DNA of 64,000 nt from Prorocentrum cordatum (lineage: Eukaryota > Sar > Dinophyceae > Prorocentrales > Prorocentraceae): contig CAUYUJ010018543.1 in the NCBI GenBank assembly GCA_963575745.1, positions 53,501 to 117,500 on the forward strand. The letters are read 5' to 3'. The notes below the pieces were generated by a model that had not been told where the DNA came from, made no database searches, and saw only the letters and a program-made list of their open reading frames with translations. The translations under genes were made by a program, and so were the position numbers. Below, piece after piece: positions 22,012-31,015 of the stretch (position 1 is its first letter; each line of letters opens with the position of its first letter).

Positions 22012-22360
22012 TCTTAGGAGGAGGCTGCTTCTCAGAAGGCGCGGGCCTTGTCCTTTGTGGCCCCCGGAAACGGCAGGGCCGTTTTTTCACCATTTCCAAA
22101 AAATGTCCCTTGAAAATGGAAACGGCCAAAAAACGGCGACCGGAAACGGCCAAAAAACGGCTCCAGGATTGGAACCGGAGCCGGAACCGGTCAAAAAACG
22201 ACGACGGAACGGGTAACAAAAACGGTGTCGGAACTTGAAACGGCAAAACGGAACCGGTAACAAAAACGGCCCTGTCGTTTCCAGGGCCCACTAAGGCCCT
22301 GTCTGTGGGTGAAGGGCCCGCGCCTTCTCGGAAGTAGCCCCCTTCCTAGAAGCCTGCCCC
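22012..22360. mobile_element. M8-like MITE interrupted by another MITE
   Basis: Outer arms: AGGAGGCTGCTTCTCAGAAG then GCGCGGGCC (22,019) against GGGCCCGCGCCTTCTCGGAA then GTAGCCCCC (22,315). The inner element, 22,059-22,289, has arms CCCGGAAACGGCAGGGCCGT and ACGGCCCTGTCGTTTCCAGG. Its core is rich in AAAAACGGN and GGAACCGG units. Confidence 0.75.
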
Positions 22361-22604
22361 CCTCCCCCTGACCCCTTGTGCACGCCGCCACGGCTCTCCT
22401 GTCCAGGCATCTTCCTTCTACGTGATGGTGGGCGGAAGACGCACCCGTGTTCGCAGCCTCGCGGGCCAGGCCCCAGGGCCGCGACCCCGCGGGCTCGGGG
22501 CGTTTCTTCGCGGACGCCTCGCGCGGAGCGTGTCCGTGCGACCGCGCATCAGCGGGATCGCGCCTCCCCGAATCTGGACCGCGAGGGCGCGCACACGGAT
22601 ACAG

Positions 22605-22775
22605 TGGAGGCCCATGCCGAGAAGCACCTTGCTCGCCTCCAGGGTACCCTTGGTTTCTTGTGTTTCGATTTTTTTTGCTATGGAGAGCTTGACGTGCCAA
22701 CACCGGAAATCCATGGACGCCCTGAGGTTTCAGGGTTTGGTTTCTTGTGGAAGGTTTCTTGTGGTCGGGTCCCTA
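22605..22775. repeat. Interspersed repeat R1, uninterrupted copy
   Basis: Starts GTGGAGGCCCATGCCGAGAA, continues CTCGCCTCCAGGGTACCCTT and CATGGACGCCCTGAGG. Related copies are at 60,065-60,215 and 60,456-60,760, the last with a MITE inserted. It serves as the empty site for that insertion. Confidence 0.65.
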
Positions 22776-22974
22776 CTGTATGTTCGCTGCTCGTGGCCCT
22801 CGTACGTAGGTAGCCCCTCTCGTCGTCCCACCACCTGGCGTGCCGGGCGTTTAGTCCCCGAGGCTTCCCGCAGTCCAGGCCAGCTCCGACGCGGTCCGAT
22901 CCGATTCCGACATTCCCTGACCGATCCTGGCTGTGTTCCTAGGGAAACGGACCATGACATAAATATCGGGGGAG

Positions 22975-23162
22975 CGTAAGACCCGGGTTTGCCAGGACTC
23001 GGGTTCGCCATTTTTTTTTGACGACCGCGACTCGGATTTTGACGAGGAGGAGTTTCGTGGGATGTCTGCAGCGGGAGGCCTCGTCAAAATGCAGGCTCGG
23101 CCTCGTCATTTTTTTGACGACCTCGTCGGGGATTTCCGAGTCCCCCGTACCCGGGTCTTACG
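22975..23162. mobile_element. MITE with GTAAGACCCGGGT ends
   Basis: Left GTAAGACCCGGGTTTGCCAG then GACTCGGG; right CCGAGTCCCCCGTACCCGGG then TCTTAC. The interior has TTTTTTTGACGA and its partner TCGTCA repeated. TA at both junctions may be the target duplication. Confidence 0.75.
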
Positions 23163-23177
23163 TCTCCCCGAAAATAT

Positions 23178-23318
23178 AGCTCTGAGGTCCGTGCGGATTT
23201 CTCGAATCGGCGCCGGGGCCCCCTGACGGCGCCTACGGCGCCAGCCCCTGGCGCGCTCCGCGCGCCAGGGAGGGGGGTCCAGCGCGGATCGGAGAGATCC
23301 GCGCGGACCTCCGAGTTT
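23178..23318. mobile_element. MITE family M6
   Basis: Left AGCTCTGAGGTCCGTGCGGA, right TCCGCGCGGACCTCCGAGTT, with GGCGCCTACGGCGCC at the centre. Confidence 0.8.
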
Positions 23319-23652
23319 CGATGTGTGTGTCATGTTCGTTCCCCTAGTTCCGTGCCCCTGAGCCCGAGTCCCCGTGCCCGATCCGCAGATACCAACGATG
23401 ATGAGTCAATTTTCCACCACCGCTACCATCAGTGGGACGGGGGGAAGAGGGAGGATGGGGAGGTCCTCCTCCTCCTCCCTCCTCTTCAGTCCCCCCGCTT
23501 TTAATCCCCGAACCCGAACTCGGGGCGTCTTCCCATGTGTGCCCGCTGCTCCTCCACCTCTAGTTCCCCCAGTTCCTGAAACGCGGCGGTCCGCTCCGCA
23601 GACCAGCCACTTCCCCTTACACAGGGATCGACAACCCACCAGGAGAAAATCC
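23319..23652. other. Intergenic, no gene recognised
   Basis: Begins with GTTCC/CGTGCC runs; no domain or inverted repeat was seen. Confidence 0.3.
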
Positions 23653-23832
23653 GAGGAGGAGCAGCAGGGAGAGGAGGAGGAGCAGGAGGGAGAGGAGGGA
23701 GGAGGAGCAGGAGGGAGGAGGAGCAGGAGGAGGAGGAGGAGCAGGAGGGAGAGGAGGAGGAGGAGCAGGAGGGAGGAGGAGGAGGAGGACGAGGAGGAGG
23801 AGGGAGAGGAGGAGGAGGAGGAGGAGAAGGAA
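23653..23832. repeat. (GGA)n/(GAGCAGGAG)n microsatellite
   Basis: GAGGAGGAGCAGGAGGGA-type tract of about 180 bp. Copies of GATCGACAACCCACCAGGAG (23,627) and GATCGAAAACCCACCAGGAG (23,848) stand on either side. Confidence 0.85.
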
Positions 23833-23965
23833 TAGGACGTCGAGTGGATCGAAAACCCACCAGGAGAACGCCCGAGGCCCGCCAAGGAGCGAAGGAGCGC
23901 GACCCGGCGCGGGCGAGGGCCCCTTCTTGGGGTTTCGACAGCCAGCGCCGCCCTCGACACTGGTC

Positions 23966-24157
23966 GGGCCGGGCGAAAGGGGGGGATTGGGAAAGGGGGG
24001 GGTACGAAATTTGCTGCATGCAGCTGGTTTCGGCCTCGTCGAGGGGCCCGTTCCTCGATACATAGCCGCCTCCGGCGCGGGGAGGCGCCGGGAAAATCAG
24101 CTACGTGAGCTGATTCTCAAACCCCCCCTTTGCTATCCCCCCCTTTCGCCCGACCCG
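23966..24157. mobile_element. MITE family M5
   Basis: Same ends and interior as 16,965-17,157, including TGCTGCATGCAGCTGG and the CAGCTACGTGAGCTG palindrome. Confidence 0.8.
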
Positions 24158-24228
24158 AGAATGGGGGAGCCCCAGCAGCTGCCACACAGGGGGCCCACGC
24201 CCCCCTCGGAGCCCGTCTCGGGGGGGAC

Positions 24229-24378
24229 AAAAGATACGGATACGTGTCGTCCCCCTTCGTTTGCGGCCTCTCCTGGTCCTCCTGGGGAATCCTCGCTGTC
24301 ACCGCTGGATTCGCCTTGAAATTCTGGTCAGAACGCACCCCAAGAGAGGTCCGGGGACAACACGTATCCGTATCTTTC
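24229..24378. mobile_element. MITE with AAAGATACGGATACGTGT ends
   Basis: Left AAAGATACGGATACGTGTCG then TCCCC; right GGGGACAACACGTATCCGTA then TCTTT. Its interior (TTCTGGTCAGAACGCACC) recurs at about 62,180-62,200, where a relative with different ends lies. Confidence 0.8.
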
Positions 24379-24564
24379 CGCCCCCCAACTGTCGAGGGCC
24401 GTGTGCGCGCGCGCGCCCAATTTAGCCGCGTCGCGGCTCTGCCTGGCCGGGGGAACACAGCAGTCCGTGAGGAGGTGGGCCCGTCAGGGCGCCCCATAGG
24501 CCCCGCACGTGTTGCAGAAACCTATCGTGCTCCCTCCCATCCCACAGGATCCCTTTTCCAGGCC

Positions 24565-24695
24565 CTTGGCATCGCTCGGACGTGTGCATTTTTCCTTCGG
24601 CGGGGACCATCGAGGAGCATCCTTGACCATTTGGCGAAAAAACCACGCACGAAAGCGAAAAAAGCACACGGAATGGACGTCCGAGCGATGGCGAG
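24565..24695. mobile_element. MITE family M7 (GGCATCGCTCGGACG ends)
   Basis: Left CTTGGCATCGCTCGGACGTG, right ACGTCCGAGCGATGGCGAG. It is flanked on both sides by GGCC, a 4-bp target duplication. A second copy is at 60,497-60,632. Confidence 0.85.
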
Positions 24696-25596
24696 GGCCT
24701 GTCGCCCCCACCCCGAATCAACCACAGCTGATGGGATTGGTGGGACTGGGCAACCAACATGGGGAGTCCTGGGCAGCTCTGTGAACCGACCCTGGCCCTC
24801 GAAGCACGTCGGAGCCCGCAGACGGAACAGCCCCGAGCTCGACCGAACCTACACACCTGGTGGTCCATGTCGGGCCGAACCAAGAGGAGCGCTTCAGGAT
24901 CCTGAGCCCGAGGACCAGGGAGGGACCTCTGTCCGGCCACCTTAGAGCAGCCATTCTCTTCAGGGTTCCCCCGTGGTGGCCGCACCAGGCAACGGCCTGC
25001 GATGCGGCTGCGCTCCAGCGGCTCTCGAGCTCCGCGAGCAGCTGCTGGCCTGGGTGGAGCCTGGCGCCCAGCCGCGCCCTCGCGTCCGCCTCGCGGTACC
25101 CTGCGACGGCCTGCAGGGAGGTCCCGCGGCGGCTCGCCTCGGCCCAGCCGGTGTGGGCCTTCATCCACCGCAGGTCCACGAACTCGGCCCCGAGCTCCTC
25201 CACCTGGCGGAGCACTAGCTTCCACAAGTCAGCGCATGTGTGCTAGTGCCCACAGCAGTGGGAGGGCCCTCTCGTGAAGTCGTCCTGACCCCTCTGCAGT
25301 CTGTGGCGATGACCACTGGCTCGGCCCCCGCCTCCTGCAACGTTAGGTTCGCAGCTCAGCGTAGCCAACTTCTGGATCCATCCAGGCGTGCAACCGCACA
25401 TGCCGCCGAGGACCGAGCCGACACCAGCCACCATCACGGCCGACCCCCCTGTGCGAGTGAGCTTGGGCACCTCGGGACACATCGCCGAGCCGTCGATGCA
25501 AATCGCGCCACTGAAGCACTCGTGGCGCGCCAGCCCAGCCTTGTGGCAGAGCTCGTCCATTCTGGGCTGCAACGCCTGGTCGACCCCGAGGTTGAT

Positions 25597-25778
25597 GCGG
25601 CGAGGAGGAGGCGAGGAGGAGGCGAGGAGGAGGCGAGGAGGAGGCGAGGAGGAGGCGAGGAGGAGGCGAGGAGGAGGCGAGGAGGCGGCGAGGAGGAAGC
25701 GAGGAGGAGGCGAGGAGGAGGCGAGGAGGGGGCGAGGAGGAAGCGAGGAGGAGGCGAGGAGGAGGCGAGGAGGAGGTG
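25597..25778. repeat. Minisatellite, 11-bp unit GCGAGGAGGAG
   Basis: About 16 copies in tandem inside the LINE remnant. Since 11 is not a multiple of 3, each frame reads an 11-residue Arg/Gly/Glu repeat. Confidence 0.9.
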
Positions 25779-25910
25779 GCGCGGTGGCGCGCCGTGCGCG
25801 TCGCCCCCTCGCACCACCTGGCACAAGCGGGCCGAGCGCCGCGCGTTCGTCGTGGAGGTCGCTCTGCGCCGCGGGTCCCCCTGCGATGTGGGGCCCTCGG
25901 CAGCGATGCC

Positions 25911-26178
25911 TCCTCCTCCTCCTCCTCCTCCTCCTCCTCCTATTCCTCCCTCCTCCTCCTCCTCCTCCCTCCTCCTCCCTCCTCCTCCCTCCTCCTCGTC
26001 CTACCTCCTCCTGCGCCTCTCCTCCTCCTCCCTCCTCCTCCTCCTCCTCCTCCTACTACTACTACTACCTCCTCCGCCTCCTTCTCTGCCTCGTCCTCCT
26101 CCTCCCTCCTCCTCCTCCTCCTCCTCTTCCTTCTCCTGCTCCTCCTCCTCCTCCTCCTCCTCGTCCTCCTCCTCCTAC
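25911..26178. repeat. (TCC)n microsatellite
   Basis: TCC/CTC tract with TACTACTACTAC near 26,055, complementary in sense to the GGA-rich minisatellite 130 bp upstream. Both lie within the LINE between the post-RT and RNase H parts. Confidence 0.9.
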
Positions 26179-26929
26179 AGCAGCTTGCCGTCGCCTCGAA
26201 GCCCCGCCAGCGCGGTTCGGAACAGGCTCCAGGTCGAGCGTCCTCCCTTCAGGTGCTCGAAACCCTCGCGCTTGGCCACCTGCCTCATCAGGTGGTAGTA
26301 GACCCCAGCCTCCACTACGCTGACGGTCGCGCGCGGGCTGAGGAGCTGTAGGTCCATGGCGTGGCCCCGCCCGTCCTCCCAGAGGTGTCACGCCCTGAGG
26401 GTCCAGCCAAGGCCCCCTAGCGAGATGCAGACCGCCCCCGCTGGACCCGTGACGTCGCCCCAGTTGTCGGGCTTCACCTCCAGCACCTCTTTGAAAGCCG
26501 CCGCGGGCTTGTACCCCAGGAAGACGGCCTTCGCCCGCGCTCTCAGAGGGGAACTCGTGCGCGGCGTAGGCGGGGTCATGCTTCCAGGCCCGGTGTTCCT
26601 GCAGCGCGAACGGCACCGTCCGAGACCTGATGCTTCTCTCGCCCGTCAGGGCCTTCCCGTTCACCGCGCGAGCACGCGGCAGCGCTGGCGGAGGTACCCC
26701 ACGGATCCCGGCGCCGTGCAAGCTCGAGGCCAACCCCGGCCGTCCTGAACCCCTGGGATCGTCCCTTGGACCCGGCCTCTCGCACTGCCACGTGGCGCCC
26801 CGCTCGCTGCCTGGCCCGGTGGGCCCCCTGGCGCAGCACCCGCCGCGACGCCTGCCTGGACGTCGCGAAGTCCACGCCCAGGTTCTTCGTGGCCCTCGCG
26901 TGCCGGAGCTCTAGACCTCCTAGATGGGT

Positions 26930-27099
26930 CGGGTGTGGACAGAACCCCCAATAGTGACACGTCGATTAGTGAATTGTCCGTTTTCGGTTTTCGAGAGGGC
27001 GCCGTGGCCGTTATTTTCCAGGCTTGCGCCCGCCAGGTTTGGGCCCGAAGTCGTTTTCACTAAACCAAGTTTTACTAAAGGGAGGTCTGTCCATCCCCG
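26930..27099. mobile_element. MITE with GGGTGTGGACAGA ends
   Basis: Left GGGTGTGGACAGAACCCCCA then ATAGTGAC; right TTTACTAAAGGGAGGTCTGT then CCATCCCC. The interior is AT-richer. It lies within the LINE. Confidence 0.65.
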
Positions 27100-27100
27100 A

Positions 27101-27317
27101 ATGGGGTCGGAGTAGATGGGGTCGGAGGATCGCGCCGCATCGCCGATGCATCGGCGGTGCGGCTCGATGTGGAGCCCGCCTTGCTCCACGTCGACGTCGC
27201 CGATGCACCGCCGATGTCGACGTTGCATCGCCAGTGCATCGGCGATGCATCGCCGATGCATCGCCGATACGGCGAAGCGGCGCGATGCACCGACCCCATC
27301 TACTCCGACCCCATCTA
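27101..27317. mobile_element. MITE family M4 (GATGCATC core)
   Basis: Left ATGGGGTCGGAGTAGATGGG, right CCCATCTACTCCGACCCCAT; interior GCATCGCCGATGCATCGGCG type. It abuts the preceding MITE with almost no spacer. Confidence 0.85.
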
Positions 27318-27385
27318 GGAGGCCTCTAGGAGCTGCGGGCGCTTGCGCCTGCCCTCCACGCGACGAACAACCTCCCCTCGGGACG

Positions 27386-27583
27386 ACCGACATGGGCGCG
27401 GAAAGAATGGGCACGGTGCCCTACAGCAGTTCCTGTTCATTCTGAGCAGGGCTCGCTGTCGGTGCCGCCGCGGCCGGTGCCCATCTGAGGCAGAAGGCCG
27501 CCCGCCCAACAGCGGCCGCTGTTGGTTTGGGACAGCATCTGCTGTTGGGCATAGTGCCCATTTTTCCCGTACCCATTTCGGGC
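27386..27583. mobile_element. MITE with CATGGGCGCGGAAAGAATGG ends
   Basis: Left CATGGGCGCGGAAAGAATGG then GCACGGTGCCCTACAGCAG; right CTGCTGTTGGGCATAGTGCC then CATTTTTCCCGTACCCAT. With its two neighbours it fills the gap between the RT core and the post-RT region. Confidence 0.75.
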
Positions 27584-29135
27584 GTCCAAATCCCCATCCG
27601 AGCTGAGGAGTTGGCCCTTGGTCGCCGAGATCTTGTCGCCGATAGCCTCCAAGCTCTGGCACGGCGTGCGTGTGGCCCCGATCCGTACGTGCTCCGCCTG
27701 CGCTCCCTTCTCGCGGGCCGCCCGCGCGATGTCGTCGACCGCCGCCCATGCCTTCGCCGACTGCCAGGCCTTCAGCATCGCGCGAGGTGATCCGCAGGAG
27801 CGTGGTCGCGAGGGGGCATCCTGCCAAGACCGAAAGGGCCACCCGAAACGCTTCCGTCCTCCAACGGTCTAGGCACAGCCTCCGCCTGCCTCCGTCGAGC
27901 TGGGGCAGGATCTTGATCCTCCTCTGCGGGAAGCCCGCCCGGATCGCCGCGTGCACCCCCCCGCGGCGCGTGACCCGCTCGCAGGCCTGGCCCAGGTCGA
28001 GCAGCCCCGAGACGGAGACCAGCCCGAGGGCCTTGGAGCGGTCCGCGTCGAAACTCTGGAGCCGCACCGCGTCCTCGCAGGACTTCCCCCGCGCCGCTGA
28101 AGAAGTGGCCCCTGTCCTCTGCCTGCTCCCAACGCTGCGCCTCTTGGCGTCGCACCCTGCCCAGCAGCCTGGCCAGCGACGCGACGAACCCGGTCGGTCT
28201 CCGGCCGCCGTCGGGCTCGGCCAGGGAGAAGTCGACGACCCCCGCGACCTGCGAGGGGAACTTGGTCCACGTCTCGGCGAGATGCAGCAGCAGGCTGCGC
28301 GCTGGGATGCCGTCGTCGGAGAGCCAGCCGAAGTGGCGCGGCTTGAGGCTGTCGACCCCCGCCGCAGTGCTCCTCTTGAAGGACCGAGCGGCGTCTGGGA
28401 CGTCCTGCAGCGTCGGTGGCCGCAGCGCCTCCTCTAGCATGGCCTCCGGCGGCACCTCCTCGGCGTCGAGCTCCTCCGCGCCGTGGCGCCACGCCCGCTG
28501 GCGCTCCTCTGCGAGCGCCTGCAGCGCGCCCGCTATGCCCGCAGGTTGGCCCGCGGCCATCAGATCAGCTGTCCAGCGCATGGGGGAAACTGTGCGCTGC
28601 TCCGCCACCGTCTCGAGGTGCCGCCAGCGCCCACGCCCGCCAGGCCTTAGCGCGGGCCTCGGCTGCCTTCCTGGTCGAAGGCCTGGGCCGCCCGGCGTGC
28701 GCGTCCCTCCAGCGCCCAGGGCTCGCCGAGGGCCCGGGCCCCGGCCGGGCGGAGCTGCTGCGCCGGGCCCCTCTGCCGTCGCCCCGCCCAGCCTCGAGGC
28801 CGATGTCCCCCGAGTCGCCCCGCCCGGCCCCGACATCGCCCCGCCCGGCCCCGACATTGGCCTCGAGGCCGTTCTGCCGTCGCCCCGCCCGGCCCCGACA
28901 TCGGCCTCGAGGCCCACCTCGAGGCCGATGTCCCCCGCCAGGCCCTGGCTGGCCAGCCTCCCCAGCTCGGCCTGCAACGCGGCCCGGGCGGCGAGCCCGC
29001 GCGGCATGAGGCGCGGCCTCCTCGGCCCTCGCCTGCCGGCCAGCAGCCCCCAGCACCTTGTGGCGGCTCTTCGCCGGCCCTGCGCCTGGCGGGCACCCTC
29101 TGGGATGTGCCCCCCCGCCGCGCGGCGCTGACCTC

Positions 29136-29385
29136 CCCAGATGCTCCAATCTCGAAAAATTTGCATCGCGCGTGATCGCGCTGCAAATCGCCGGAAAAAC
29201 CGGCGATTTCCATCGCGCGTTATCGAAACGTGTGTTTCCAGAAGATTCGGTGCGCTCGAAAAAAAATCGAGCGCGCTGGAAATCTCGCGCTCGAAATTTC
29301 GCGATCGTCGCTATCGAAATTCGCGTTCGTCGCTATCGAAATTCGCGATCGTCGCTATCGAAATTAGCGCCCCTGGGGGCGGCGC
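29136..29385. repeat. Left terminal inverted repeat of the 21.7-kb block
   Basis: Terminal CCCAGATGCTCCA, then AATCTCGAAAAATTTGCATC, a CGCCGGAAAAACCGGCG palindrome, CGAAAAAAAATCGAGCGCG, and three tandem copies of CGTCGCTATCGAAATTCGCG (29,307-29,370). Confidence 0.6.
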
Positions 29386-29790
29386 CCAGTTGAGGTTGCG
29401 TTTGCGATTGCTGCTGGCGGGTGGCGGATCGGGAGGGGAGGGGGAGGAGGGGAGGTGCAAGGAGGGGGAGGAGGAGGAGGGGGGGGATGAGGAGAAGGAG
29501 GAAGAGGGGGGAGGAGGGGGAGAATGAAAAGAAGGAGGAGGAGGAGGAGCATGGAGGAGGAGCAAGAGGACGTTTGGCACGAGGATTAAGGGGGAGGAAG
29601 CGACGCGTCTGGCCATCCTTCTGTTGCTGCTGCTCCTCCTCCTCCTCCTCCTCCTCCTGGTCCTCTCCCCTCCTCCTCTTCCTCCCCTTCCTCCTCCTCC
29701 TCCTCCTCCTCCTCCTCCTCCTCCTCCTCCCCTTCCTCCTCCTCCTCCTCCTCCTCCTCCTCCTCGACCTGCTCATCGTCGTGTTTTTGT
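29386..29790. repeat. GGA tract followed by TCC tract
   Basis: Purine tract 29,430-29,560 and pyrimidine tract 29,625-29,768 are complementary, so this stretch can fold into a long imperfect hairpin. No gene was seen. Confidence 0.8.
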
Positions 29791-29792
29791 TC

Positions 29793-30030
29793 GGGGACCT
29801 CTTGGGAACCTCTTGGGGACCTCTTGTGACCAAAATCTTCGGGCAATTCTGGTCACAATAGTGTGGCGTCAACACAGGTTTTCCTGTTTTTTGAATGAGC
29901 GTCCTTGGGAATTGTTTAGTTTTCTTGTTTAGTGTTTTCAGGCGTCGTTGGTGTTTCAAACTTGTCCCGATGTTGTGATTTCCCTTGAAGGTACCCAAGA
30001 GGTCCCCACAAGGTTCCCAAGGTCTCCTCG
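29793..30030. mobile_element. MITE with GGGGACCTCTTGGGAACC ends
   Basis: Left GGGGACCTCTTGGGAACCTC then TTGGGGACCTC; right GGTACCCAAGAGGTCCCCAC then AAGGTTCCCAAGG. The interior is AT-rich. Confidence 0.7.
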
Positions 30031-31015
30031 GGCCAGGGGACCCTCCTTCCGCCCTCCCCCCCCATGTCCCCCCTCCCGCCATTCGTCCTCCTTCCTCCTC
30101 CGAGCTCGCGTGTTTTACAGGCTCGAGCGCCATGGCGCAGGCGTCGTGCCTGATTCTGCAGTACGGGGTCTTTGGGCCCCCTGGCCTCGGGGAGCCATGG
30201 GATGTCAGGGAGGTAGGGGAAGTGCCGCCAGGCCTCCCCTACCGATCCTCCCATCCCAGGAAGCCCCGCAGGGACTGGGTAGAACCTGCGCTGAAGGCGG
30301 CGTCGGCCTGCCCGTTTGCAGGCTGCCCCGACATGATCGCAATGATCGTCGGGGAGCCTCGGGCGCGGGCGGGCCGTGGCCCTCCGCGTGGACCGTGGAG
30401 GATGGCTGGTGCCCAGGGCAACCTGGGAGGCTGCGCGTCACGCATGTGCGGCGCATGGAGCTGCAACTGGCGTGGGAGGTGGACGGCGCAGCGCGTCGCT
30501 GTGTACCGCAGGGTCGACGTCCTGCGGTACCGCTACTACTACACCCGCGTTTGAAAGCGCCTTCGGGCTAACAAAAACTCATCCTCCCTCCCTCCCTCTC
30601 TCCCTCCCTCCCTCCTTCCCCCCCTCCCTCCCTCCCTCCCTCCCTCCTCCCAGTCGCCTCATCCCTAATGCTTCCATTCCGTCAAACCCGTCGTCAATCG
30701 CCGTCGTGCGCTCCCAATCTTGCTTACGTAGTGTCGTAGATGATGATTGTGCCATGCCATGAGGCCCCGCTTTCCTTTATACATCCCCTCCCTGTGGCGG
30801 CCCAAAATCATTGTCCCCAGATCGTGGTGCCCCCCACCCCCACCCACGCACCCACGCCTAACCAACCACACAAATAGCGACGCCCCCCCCCCCCCACCAC
30901 CCACCCACCCACCCCCACCCGCCACCACCCATCCCCTACGCACCCCTTAAACGGTGACGCAAACATCACAATACAGCCGTTTCGGCACACAAGGCTGGTT
31001 CGGGTCACTTTCTGC
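30031..31015. other. Upstream of gene A: uncertain coding patch and CCCT/CACC repeats
   Basis: 30,130-30,554 is open in three plus frames and GC-rich. One frame has CPFAGCPDMIAMIVGEP, another AWTVEDGWCPGQPGRLRVTH. I cannot choose between them and call no gene. A (CCCT)n tract (30,577-30,650) and CACC/CCCA-rich stretch (30,825-30,930) follow. Confidence 0.3.

Larger units (their letters stand above)
24700..29135 (-). pseudogene. LINE 3' half: reverse transcriptase and RNase H, decayed
   Basis: Minus-strand coding remnants follow the order of a dinoflagellate-type LINE ORF2. A linker with ALQALAEERQRAW (about 28,500) leads to RT text SFKRSTAAGVDSLKPRHF (about 28,337-28,390) and DFSLAEPDGGRRPTGFVASL (about 28,170-28,230). 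A frame change near 28,080 is followed by SFDADRSKALGLVSVSGLLD and an AAVDDIA active-site remnant (27,724-27,745; the usual Tyr is Ala). Downstream come KISATKGQLLSSD, the post-RT region (26,180-26,915, three frames), then RNase H: ICIDGSA near 25,490, VVIATDCRG near 25,300, RWMKAHTG near 25,160 and GYREADAR near 25,100. A 1-base shift near 25,240 splits RNase H. MITEs at 26,930-27,583 and triplet tracts at 25,597-26,175 break it further. It is certainly inactive. Confidence 0.75.

Noticed and set aside
29136-29150. CAGATGCTCCA at both boundaries as a target-site duplication
   Set aside because: The two copies are inverted relative to each other, so they are terminal inverted repeats rather than a direct duplication.
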